From Cytophagales bacterium (lineage in GTDB: Bacteria > Bacteroidota > Bacteroidia > Cytophagales > Cyclobacteriaceae), in NCBI GenBank assembly GCA_003541895.1, contig DPLR01000426.1:1-6228 (forward strand): a stretch of DNA of 6,228 nucleotides, written 5' to 3'. Positions 1 through 5,566 of the stretch are shown here, piece after piece. The number at the start of each line of letters is the position of its first letter. The first letter of the stretch is position 1. The translations under genes and the position numbers were made by a program. The notes under the pieces were generated by a model that worked only from the letters and a program-made list of their open reading frames with translations, did no database searches and was not told the origin of the DNA.

Positions 1-62
1 AGCGCAAGCGTCCGCTAGTGCTCTACAACTTCTGTTCAAGGTACAAGCGAGACGCTTGCACC
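1..62. repeat. REP-like pair of imperfect palindromes
   Basis: Two related hairpin sequences lie 17 bases apart. The right one (40-62) has a perfect 6-bp stem, CAAGCG at 44-49 and CGCTTG at 53-58, with loop AGA. The stem extends through one mismatch to GGT/ACC, giving 9 of 10 pairs. The left one (1-22) shares the core GCAAGCGTC and folds around TC at 11-12 with CAAGCG/CGCTAG plus outer AGC/GCT, with one mismatch and one G-T pair. The left copy matches the reverse complement of the right copy, so the two are inverted relative to each other. This is the arrangement of REP doublets mobilised by RAYT (IS200-like) transposases, which are known in Bacteroidota. The sequence shows the symmetry; assignment to a REP family is inference. 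The left copy starts at the window edge and may continue outside. Confidence 0.6.
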
Positions 63-227
63 AGTTTCAGTAACTAGTACGACAATAGACGCATACCACT
101 CAACACATTCTTTGCTTAAGAAAAAAAATCCATTTTGCTGAGGTATGTTTTGATAATTTGTTCGCTGTGAAATAAATAATTCCAAAAAAAAGTTTTATTT
201 TTATTGCTCTATGTAGTTGGCATTCAG
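63..227. other. AT-rich non-coding spacer
   Basis: No convincing coding sequence is visible between the REP-like pair and the leader hairpin of the first gene. The stretch is AT-rich from about 117 onward, with A runs at 121-128 and 184-191. The promoter for the downstream gene should lie here, but I see only weak -7-like strings such as TATGTTTT at 144-151, with no correctly spaced -33 partner. Confidence 0.5.
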
Positions 228-277
228 GGGTATTCCTCGTTGGCTTTGATCAACAACATGTAATACCCAAAGCCAAC
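228..277 (+). promoter_or_regulatory. Leader hairpin just upstream of a start codon
   Basis: A perfect 10-bp inverted repeat, GTTGGCTTTG at 239-248 and CAAAGCCAAC at 268-277, encloses a 19-nt loop and ends five bases before the ATG at 283. A second inverted pair, GGGTATT at 228-234 and AATACCC at 262-268, shares base 268 with the first stem. Another GTTGGC at 216-221 could compete for GCCAAC at 272-277. The RNA leader could therefore adopt more than one fold, and the main stem covers the position where a ribosome would bind. It could equally be a DNA operator. No known riboswitch class is recognised; the regulatory role is inference. Confidence 0.45.
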
Positions 278-282
278 ATCTC

Positions 283-777
283 ATGTCCATTTTTAACGAA
301 ACTGCATCCAACTACATTCAATTCATCTCTATGGTTTTTGAAGTGGTAGGCATCACCTTAGCCTACATCGAGATCCGTTTTAAACCATTGGCCGACCGAA
401 TTGAAACTAGAATCTTAAACGATGAAAGCCGCATCAAAGCGTTTGCTTACAAACTGATTGAAAACAAATTATCAGCATCGTTGATTACGGTATTTATCAC
501 CGTAATATTCTTTGTTGAGATTCCTTATCTCGTGGGCTTCTATGACAAGGTTATACCAGAGAGTTGGCAAAATACGGAGGCCACCGTCATTTGGTCAACG
601 AGTCCAATTATTTTCTTGTTTGTAGTGTTGATTTGGTCGGTGCTCATGGGAGATTTTGTAGCGTGGCTCAATCGCTTTTCTAACGGACATGCGATTGGTG
701 CTCTCGGAGTAGTGGTAACAATGATTGGACTACTTGGAGACTCATACCAGGCCATCACCATTCTCGTTAATAAATAA
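283..777 (+). CDS. Unrecognised four-helix membrane protein
   Basis: This is a 164-residue protein that I cannot place in a named family. Four hydrophobic segments are visible at about residues 11-29, 65-85, 107-127 and 136-158. A charged amphipathic stretch (about 31-63, rich in K, R, E and D) separates the first two, and a short polar loop with PESW (about 88-103) precedes the third. Acidic residues lie within or beside the helices: E20, E30, E79, D124 and D153. There is no signal peptidase motif, so an inner-membrane location is likely. The ATG is preceded by no Shine-Dalgarno sequence but by a strong hairpin (239-277). Codon use and protein-like composition support a real gene, which appears to be its own transcription unit ending at the hairpin at 788-810. 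Transport, sensing or a scaffold role are all possible; none is shown. Confidence 0.75.
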   Translation: MSIFNETASNYIQFISMVFEVVGITLAYIEIRFKPLADRIETRILNDESRIKAFAYKLIENKLSASLITVFITVIFFVEIPYLVGFYDKVIPESWQNTEATVIWSTSPIIFLFVVLIWSVLMGDFVAWLNRFSNGHAIGALGVVVTMIGLLGDSYQAITILVNK

Positions 778-787
778 GTTCGCAGTT

Positions 788-810
788 AGCACAGGCGCTA
801 CTTCTGTGCT
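788..810 (+). terminator. Possible terminator hairpin after the membrane protein gene
   Basis: A perfect 7-bp stem, AGCACAG at 788-794 and CTGTGCT at 804-810, has a 9-nt loop and starts 11 bases after the stop codon. The following bases (CGTTATT) are not a proper U-tract, so this is a weak intrinsic terminator or only an mRNA 3'-end stabiliser. Confidence 0.4.
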
Positions 811-874
811 CGTTATTCAGACTATTACGCATGTTCCTAAGTTGTCATCAATGAAATAATTTATTGAACTTGTG

Positions 875-880
875 AGGAAA
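875..880 (+). promoter_or_regulatory. Ribosome binding site of the cupin gene
   Basis: AGGAAA ends four bases before the ATG at 885. It is the clearest Shine-Dalgarno sequence in the window, where most genes have none, and it fixes the cupin start codon. Confidence 0.6.
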
Positions 881-884
881 ATTT

Positions 885-1226
885 ATGCCCTTTGTCCACG
901 AAAAAAATCTTAAGCCAGTAGAAATTGTTCCAGGCTTTCTTGCCCGATTTGTCCATACCGAAAATCTTACCATTGCCTACGTTGAGGTCAAATCAGGCAG
1001 CATTCTTCCAGAGCACGAGCATCCGCAAGAGCAGATCACACACGTACTCGAAGGTCAACTTGAACTGACGGTTGGAGGCGAAACACAAATTGCCGAAGCT
1101 GGAAAAATTGTAATGATTCCATCAAACGTGAAGCACTCGGCCATTGCTCGAAGCTATTGCAAAGTGATGGATGTGTTTAGCCCAGTGCGAGAAGACTACA
1201 AAGCGCTCGAAGAAAAAACTATGTGA
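885..1226 (+). CDS. KdgF-like single-domain cupin
   Basis: This 113-residue protein is one conserved cupin barrel. Cupin motif 1 runs from G38 to G57 with H44, H46 and Q50; motif 2 runs from G73 with P79 and H84. Together H44, H46, Q50 and H84 form the expected metal site, with Gln in place of the common Glu. The string HPQEQITHVLEG and the C-terminal DVFSPVRED (D96, F98, R102) match the KdgF type. KdgF converts the 4,5-unsaturated monouronates released by pectate or alginate lyases to the linear keto form, and the conserved Asp and Arg after the barrel are its proposed catalytic residues. The length is normal for the family, and a cytoplasmic location is expected because there is no signal peptide. 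No lyase or other uronate gene is adjacent, so the substrate is inferred from motifs alone; a generic cupin is the alternative. A good ribosome binding site supports the start. Confidence 0.85.
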   Translation: MPFVHEKNLKPVEIVPGFLARFVHTENLTIAYVEVKSGSILPEHEHPQEQITHVLEGQLELTVGGETQIAEAGKIVMIPSNVKHSAIARSYCKVMDVFSPVREDYKALEEKTM

Positions 1227-1247
1227 GGCATAGTTGTTGCATACTCC

Positions 1248-1269
1248 TTTTATGAATTATATCATAAAA
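1248..1269 (+). terminator. AT-rich hairpin downstream of the cupin gene
   Basis: A perfect 8-bp inverted repeat, TTTTATGA at 1248-1255 and TCATAAAA at 1262-1269, has a 6-nt loop and lies 21 bases after the cupin stop codon. It is followed by TTTGAG rather than a T-run, and the stem has little GC. It could be a weak (possibly bidirectional) terminator or an AT-rich operator. Confidence 0.3.
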
Positions 1270-1305
1270 TTTGAGTCTTCACTTAACTAATTTCATTTTT
1301 TAAAA

Positions 1306-1313
1306 TAACTTTC
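1306..1313 (+). promoter_or_regulatory. Weak -7-like element before the TIM-barrel gene
   Basis: TAACTTTC matches the Bacteroidota -7 consensus TAnnTTTG at all but the last base. Transcription would start near 1319, so the palindrome at 1323-1336 would lie immediately downstream of the start point, a typical repressor position. No clear -33 TTG is seen at the expected spacing, so this is tentative. Confidence 0.25.
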
Positions 1314-1322
1314 GATCAAATG

Positions 1323-1336
1323 ATTTACCGGTAAAT
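1323..1336. promoter_or_regulatory. Perfect 14-bp palindrome overlapping a start codon
   Basis: ATTTACCGGTAAAT is an uninterrupted perfect palindrome whose last two bases are the first two of the ATG at 1335. A central CG flanked by symmetric arms is the form of many LacI-family operators, and other helix-turn-helix dimers bind similar sites. Binding here would block transcription or translation initiation of the TIM-barrel gene. The symmetry is seen directly; its use as an operator is inference, and no regulator gene is in the window. Confidence 0.4.
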
Positions 1337-2246
1337 GAAAATGAAACAGTCACGAAGAGAATTTATCAAAACGAGTGCCTTGGCACTGTCAGCAGTTTCC
1401 CTTTCCAACACTTCACTCTTTTCCATGGGTGCAGCAAAACCAAAGTTGGGTATTCAATTGTATACTGTTCGGAAGGCAATGGAGAAAAATCCGTTGGAGA
1501 CATTGAAAGCCATTGCATCTATTGGCTACAAATATGTAGAGCATGCCAAATACTCAGAGCGAAAGTTTTACGGGTATGCACCCAAAGAATTCAAAAAGAT
1601 TTTAGCAGACCTTGGCATGAAAATGCCGAGCGGTCACACGCGCATTGAGAAAAGACACTGGGATGCAGCCAAAAAAGATTTTACTGCCGAATGGAAATAC
1701 ACGATTGAAGATGCGGCCACTGCTGGGCAAGAATATGTGATTAGCCCTTCAATGGAAGAAAGCATTTATGCGAGTGAGTCAACTTTGAAACAATTTTTGG
1801 ATGTCTTCAATAAATGTGGCGAGTTGTGTCAGAAATCGGGGATGAAGTTTGGTTATCACAACCACGATTTTGAATTTGAAAAATTGCTGAATAATCGCAG
1901 CGTTTACGACATCATCATGACAAGTACTGATCCGAAGTTGGTGGCGCAACAATTGGATACTGGAAATTTATTCAACGGTGGTGCAAAGGCAATCGATATC
2001 ATCAAAAAATATCCGAAGCGTTTTGAACTGATGCATGTAAAAGATGAAGTAGAGGTTCCTCTCGGTCACGCTAAATTTGAAAGCACCGTTCTGGGTGTAG
2101 GTGTTGCCCAAGTGAAAGAAGTGATTGACCTCGGAGCTGCGGGTGGCGTAAAGTACATGATTGTGGAGCAAGAATCATATCACGGAAAAGATCCCATCGA
2201 TTGCGCGCGTGAAGATTACCAGGCGATGAAGAACTGGGGATACTAG
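1335..2246 (+). CDS. Tat-signal sugar phosphate isomerase/epimerase-like TIM barrel
   Basis: This 303-residue protein belongs to the xylose-isomerase-like TIM-barrel (AP endonuclease 2-type) superfamily, whose members isomerise or epimerise sugars and keto-sugars using a divalent metal. The N-terminus holds a twin-arginine signal: S6 R7 R8 E9 F10 I11 K12, then a hydrophobic stretch to about residue 30 and a plausible cleavage after A34. Export of a folded, metal-loaded enzyme to the periplasm is expected. Barrel motifs are GIQLYTVR (39-46), YHNHDFEF (174-181), QLDTGN (206-211), MHVKD (233-237) and VEQE (277-280). Metal ligands probably come from the acidic and His residues of these strands, such as D208, H234 and E278. 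Translation may start at 1335 or at the second ATG at 1341, which leaves the Tat motif closer to the N-terminus. The usual Gfo/Idh or DUF1080 neighbours are absent, so the substrate is unknown. Confidence 0.85.
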   Translation: MKMKQSRREFIKTSALALSAVSLSNTSLFSMGAAKPKLGIQLYTVRKAMEKNPLETLKAIASIGYKYVEHAKYSERKFYGYAPKEFKKILADLGMKMPSGHTRIEKRHWDAAKKDFTAEWKYTIEDAATAGQEYVISPSMEESIYASESTLKQFLDVFNKCGELCQKSGMKFGYHNHDFEFEKLLNNRSVYDIIMTSTDPKLVAQQLDTGNLFNGGAKAIDIIKKYPKRFELMHVKDEVEVPLGHAKFESTVLGVGVAQVKEVIDLGAAGGVKYMIVEQESYHGKDPIDCAREDYQAMKNWGY

Positions 2247-2286
2247 AACAGTCACAAATTACAAAGTGAGAAATAGGATTTGATGA

Positions 2287-2306
2287 GTAGCGATTAAACT
2301 CGTTAC
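2287..2306 (+). terminator. Possible weak terminator between TIM barrel and permease genes
   Basis: GTAGCGA at 2287-2293 pairs with TCGTTAC at 2300-2306 (seven pairs including one G-T) around a 6-nt loop, 40 bases after the stop codon. T-rich sequence follows only after about 10 bases, so termination is uncertain. Confidence 0.25.
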
Positions 2307-2336
2307 CTTCACATTCCATTTTATAATTTTCAAATT

Positions 2337-3758
2337 TTGAGCACGGAATCAAAATCTCAAGGTCAGCTTGTCCGGTCGCTAGGTTTAGCATGGGTATTTT
2401 TTTTGGTAGTGAGTTCAGTCATTGGCTCAGGTGTCTATAAAAAAGTAGCACCCATGGCTGATGTACTGCAATCACCGGGTTTGGTTTTGCTGGCCTGGGC
2501 TTTGGGCGGCATCCTCTCGCTGTTTGGTACGCTTAGCAATGCAGAAGTTGCCAGTATGTTGGCTGACTCGGGTGGCGATTTTGTTTACTACAAGAAAATC
2601 TACAATCGTTTTTTCGCCTTCATGTATGGGTGGGCTAATTTCACGGCCATCCGCTCGGCATCCATTGCTTCGATAGCGTATGTTTTTTCACAGTCGTTCA
2701 ATTCATTGGTGCCACTGCCTACATTGCCCGAGTCGATCGCATCAATTTCTATTTTTGGATTCCTCACACCCTTCGACAACTTCGGTGTGAAGATGCTCAC
2801 CATAGCATTGATCATTGTATTGACGGCCATCAACTATTTAGGCTTGAAGACAGGCGGCAACTTCAGTAAGATTATTCTTTACATAGTTATCACCACCATC
2901 GCTTTGATTATCATTTTAGGTTTCACCATCGGTGACGGTAGCTGGAAAAATATTACAACCAATGCCACTGGTTTTGTTCCTCGTTCGTGGACGGATTCGA
3001 TCTTTATTAAAAACCTTTTTGCTGCTTTGCTCGGAGCGTTCTGGGCGTATGAAGGCTGGAGCACCATTGGTTATTTAGGTGGTGAAATAAAAAATGCACA
3101 GCGAAATCTGCCGCTCGGTTTAATTTTCGGAGTCTTATTTGTGATGCTCGTTTACTCTTGCGTCAACTTCACGTATCTCTACGTGATGCCCATCGATGAA
3201 TTGATTGCGGAGTCGAAATCACCCAATTCAATTGCAGCGGTAATTGTAGTGAAACATCTTCTCGGAAGTGGAGGAGCCTTATTTATTTCGTTGTTGATTT
3301 TATTTACCACGTTAGGCTGCACAAACACTACTATACTGGCTGCGCCAAGACTATTTTTTGCGATGGCAAAGGAAGGCTTGTTTTTTAAGAGCGCTGCCGA
3401 TATTCATCCGAAGTACAATACGCCTTCGAAAGCATTCGTGTATCAGGCCATCATCATCTGTTTGCTCATCATGAGTGGAAGTTTTGATCAACTAACCGAC
3501 ATGTTGATTTTTGCGTCATTCATTTTTTATGGTGCCACAACACTCGGAGTTTTTGTGTTGCGAAAGAAAATGCCCGATGCTCCGCGGCCTTACAAGACTT
3601 GGGGATATCCGGTTGTGCCCGCTATTTTTATTTTGTTCTGTGTGGCTTTGCTCGTTATCACTTTTGCAGCCAAACCACGAGAAGCTACCATGGGGCTTGT
3701 GTTGATGGCGTTGGGTATTCCGTTTTATTTTTATTGGAATAGAAAAGCAGCGAACTAA
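2337..3758 (+). CDS. APC-family amino acid permease (LAT-like)
   Basis: This is a 473-residue inner-membrane transporter of the amino acid-polyamine-organocation superfamily with about 12 helices. Family landmarks are the unwound first helix with IGSGVYKK (29-36), SPGLVLLAWALGGILSLFG (46-64), NAEVASMLADSGGDFVYY (68-85), helix 6 AFWAYEGWSTIGYLGGEIK (234-252) followed by N253 and QRNLPLG, the APRLFFAMAKEGLF loop (336-349), and PRPYKTWGYPVVP (416-428). These fit the LAT/SteT-like branch, which moves neutral amino acids by exchange or symport; the exact substrate cannot be read. The start is TTG at 2337. No ATG occurs before residue 40, which would delete helix 1, and an in-frame TAA at 2295 limits extension; ATT codons are the only other near-start candidates. 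No Shine-Dalgarno sequence precedes it. Its TAA directly abuts the stop of the opposing DUF1801 gene. Confidence 0.9.
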   Translation: MSTESKSQGQLVRSLGLAWVFFLVVSSVIGSGVYKKVAPMADVLQSPGLVLLAWALGGILSLFGTLSNAEVASMLADSGGDFVYYKKIYNRFFAFMYGWANFTAIRSASIASIAYVFSQSFNSLVPLPTLPESIASISIFGFLTPFDNFGVKMLTIALIIVLTAINYLGLKTGGNFSKIILYIVITTIALIIILGFTIGDGSWKNITTNATGFVPRSWTDSIFIKNLFAALLGAFWAYEGWSTIGYLGGEIKNAQRNLPLGLIFGVLFVMLVYSCVNFTYLYVMPIDELIAESKSPNSIAAVIVVKHLLGSGGALFISLLILFTTLGCTNTTILAAPRLFFAMAKEGLFFKSAADIHPKYNTPSKAFVYQAIIICLLIMSGSFDQLTDMLIFASFIFYGATTLGVFVLRKKMPDAPRPYKTWGYPVVPAIFILFCVALLVITFAAKPREATMGLVLMALGIPFYFYWNRKAAN

Positions 3759-4160
3759 TTATTTCTTTTCCTTAAACGATTTCTCGATCATCGATTTCAA
3801 AATCGTTAGATCAATGTCTTCTAATTTTTTGATGTACAGACAGCCCTTTCCTGTTTTGAATTTGCCCAACTTCTTTAACGAGCTTTCCTGATTTTCTAAA
3901 TTCAATGAATACAAAACCAAACTGGATTTGCGAGGTGAGAATCCGATTTGAAAAATATCTCCTTCTCTTCCGCTCTCGTATTTGTAATGATAGTCGCCAA
4001 AGCCGATCATGGTTGTTCCCCACATTTTCGGTTCGCGCTTACTAATGGTGCGCATGATTTTCACCAGCACACTACTGTCGTCACGTTGTTGCTCATCGCT
4101 GAGCGAATCGATAAATGACTCAACGCTCGATTCAGTTTTTTTTGTTTTGTTCTCGGCCAT
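3759..4160 (-). CDS. DUF1801 domain protein
   Basis: This is a 133-residue soluble protein with the full DUF1801 pattern: MWG (46-48), GFGDYHYKY (53-61), SGREGD (63-68), GFSPRK (73-78), and the C-terminal LGKFKTGKGCLYIKKLEDID (98-117). The domain is small, probably cytoplasmic, widespread in bacteria and of unsettled biochemical role, so no function is assigned. The open frame extends upstream to an ATG at 4262, but the family normally begins with the MAENKT-type sequence found here at 4160. The longer version would also overlap the first 41 bases of the divergent permease gene and add 34 unfamilar residues, so I chose 4160. A perfect -7 promoter element at 4196-4203 would start transcription downstream of the longer start, further supporting 4160. 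The gene is convergent with the upstream permease with no intergenic base. Confidence 0.88.
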   Translation of the reverse strand: MAENKTKKTESSVESFIDSLSDEQQRDDSSVLVKIMRTISKREPKMWGTTMIGFGDYHYKYESGREGDIFQIGFSPRKSSLVLYSLNLENQESSLKKLGKFKTGKGCLYIKKLEDIDLTILKSMIEKSFKEKK

Positions 4161-4195
4161 ACCAGAAATTATTATGAAAGAAGAAACGGATTGAT

Positions 4196-4203
4196 CAAAT
4201 TTA
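4196..4203 (-). promoter_or_regulatory. Bacteroidota -7 promoter element for the DUF1801 gene
   Basis: Read on the minus strand the octamer is TAAATTTG, a perfect TAnnTTTG. It predicts a transcript start near 4190 and a leader of about 30 nt to the ATG at 4160. A clear -33 TTG is not seen at the expected distance, which falls inside the divergent permease gene. Confidence 0.45.
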
Positions 4204-4221
4204 GAAAGATAAAATTTTAAG

Positions 4222-5517
4222 ATGTCTTCTTCTGAATTAAAACGATCACTGTCGCCACTCATGGTGTGGGGGCTGGGCGTGGGCTATGTCATCTCGGGAA
4301 ATTATTTTGGTTGGAACCTAGGCCTTGAAAAAGGGGGCACACTGGGAATGGCCATCGCTTTGTTTTTTATAATCGTGATGTACATCACTTTTACTTTCAG
4401 TTACACCGAACTTGCTTGTGCCATTCCCAAAGCGGGCGGAGCATTTGATTATGCAGGAAGGGCGTTTGGAAAAGACGTGGCTTTCATCACGGGCATGGCG
4501 CAAAACATTGAGTTCATCTTTGCGCCTCCGGCCATTGCATTTGGCTTTGGTGCTTACCTGCAAATCTTTTTTCCTGATGTACCAGTGATGGCAATTTCAA
4601 TAGCCGCATACATCGCATTTTTTTTATTGAATGTGTTGGGTATTCAACTCGCTGCCACTTTTGAATTGATTGTTACTTCAATTGCCGTTGGAGCCATTGT
4701 CATTTTTTGTTTCTACACTTCTCCGCATGTTAGTATCGCTCATCTGCAAAAAAATGCTTTTCCGTTAGGTTGGTTTGGTTCGTTTGCGGCCATTCCGTTT
4801 GCTATCTGGTTTTTTCTTGGCATTGAAGGCGTGGCTAACCTTGCCGAAGAAGCGATCAACCCCAAACGCACCATCATGATCGGTTTTATTTCAGCCATTG
4901 TTACGCTGGTTGTTTTGTGTTTGTTCACTTATGTATCTTCTATTGGCATTGCAGGTTGGGAGGAGATTGTCTTCAAAAGCGATGGAACTCCTTCTGATTC
5001 TCCATTGCCATTGGCCATGGCAAAAATTTCTGGCACCAACACGTGGCAATATACGGCTGTAGTTATAGCAGGACTTTTTGGTTTGGCGGCTTCGTTTAAC
5101 GGCCTCATGCTTGCCGGTGGGCGCGCTACTTTTGAGTTTGGTAAAACAGGATTTGCGCCAGCTGTATTTGGTAAAGTGAACGACCGATTTCAAACTCCGG
5201 CCAATGCATTATTTGCCAACACGCTCATCGGCATCCTTGCTTTGCTCACAGGTAAAACAGGTGAGCTGATCACCCTTTCTGTTTTTGGGGCACTTAGCCT
5301 TTATGTCATCTCGATGATTACGTTGCTCAAGCTTCGTAAAACTGAGCCAACTTTACCACGCCCATTTGCAACCCCGGCATTTCCCTATTTTCCTCTCATC
5401 GCGCTGAGCATTGCGGTCTTCTCTTTTTTTGCATTATGGGTTTATAATTTTTGGCTCGGTGTGATTTACTTTTCCTTTCTGGCGTTAGCTTTGGTTTTAT
5501 TTAGAATCGTAAAGTGA
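4222..5517 (+). CDS. eat: Ethanolamine permease-type APC transporter
   Basis: This 431-residue APC transporter has about 12 helices. Its sequence follows the ethanolamine permease subfamily closely: LKRSLSPLMVWGLGVGYVISGNYFGWN (6-32), YTELACAIPKAGGAFDYAGRAFG (61-83), IEFIFAPPAIAFGFGAYL (96-113), LGIQLAATFEL (139-149), AAIPFAIWFFLGIEGVANLAEEA (189-211), NPKRT (213-217) and LFGLAASFNGLMLAGGRATFEFGKTG (285-310). The family imports ethanolamine across the inner membrane as a carbon or nitrogen source. It shares only the general APC fold with the permease at 2337-3758, so the two are not recent duplicates. No eutBC ammonia-lyase genes are present, so a related amine or amino acid remains possible. 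The ATG at 4222 places SPL and helix 1 as in relatives; there is no strong ribosome binding site. A 61-bp divergent region separates it from the DUF1801 gene, and the next gene follows after 49 bp, suggesting co-transcription. Confidence 0.85.
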   Translation: MSSSELKRSLSPLMVWGLGVGYVISGNYFGWNLGLEKGGTLGMAIALFFIIVMYITFTFSYTELACAIPKAGGAFDYAGRAFGKDVAFITGMAQNIEFIFAPPAIAFGFGAYLQIFFPDVPVMAISIAAYIAFFLLNVLGIQLAATFELIVTSIAVGAIVIFCFYTSPHVSIAHLQKNAFPLGWFGSFAAIPFAIWFFLGIEGVANLAEEAINPKRTIMIGFISAIVTLVVLCLFTYVSSIGIAGWEEIVFKSDGTPSDSPLPLAMAKISGTNTWQYTAVVIAGLFGLAASFNGLMLAGGRATFEFGKTGFAPAVFGKVNDRFQTPANALFANTLIGILALLTGKTGELITLSVFGALSLYVISMITLLKLRKTEPTLPRPFATPAFPYFPLIALSIAVFSFFALWVYNFWLGVIYFSFLALALVLFRIVK

Positions 5518-5566
5518 AATTGACGCAAGTATTTTTTCGAGGTTAAAGTTTTCACTATTTTTCTGA

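Noticed and set aside
2071..2391. A 106-codon minus-strand frame spanning the TIM-barrel end and the permease start
   Set aside because: It is antisense to two conserved genes, shows no domain and has no promoter; gene conservation on the plus strand explains it.
2461..2833. Open frames of about 60-80 codons on both strands inside the first permease gene
   Set aside because: They lie wholly within a strongly supported APC transporter frame, have low-complexity or non-protein-like composition and no ribosome binding sites.
4210..4219. TAAAATTTTA palindrome before the ethanolamine-type permease, considered as an operator or -7 element
   Set aside because: A short palindrome made only of A and T is expected by chance in AT-rich spacer DNA, and it does not fit TAnnTTTG.
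1445..4647. The same string GTTGGGTATTCAA at 1445-1457 and 4635-4647
   Set aside because: In both places it encodes LGIQ within a conserved protein motif (LGIQLYT and LGIQLAA). Thirteen bases shared through similar codons is coincidence rather than a repeat.
4891..5193. A 100-codon minus-strand frame inside the ethanolamine-type permease gene
   Set aside because: It is antisense to a conserved gene and its product is rich in basic and polar residues without any recognisable motif; it is a shadow frame.
2337..5517. The two APC permeases as a tandem duplication
   Set aside because: They belong to different subfamilies (LAT-like and ethanolamine permease-like), differ in length and motifs, and show no extended sequence identity.
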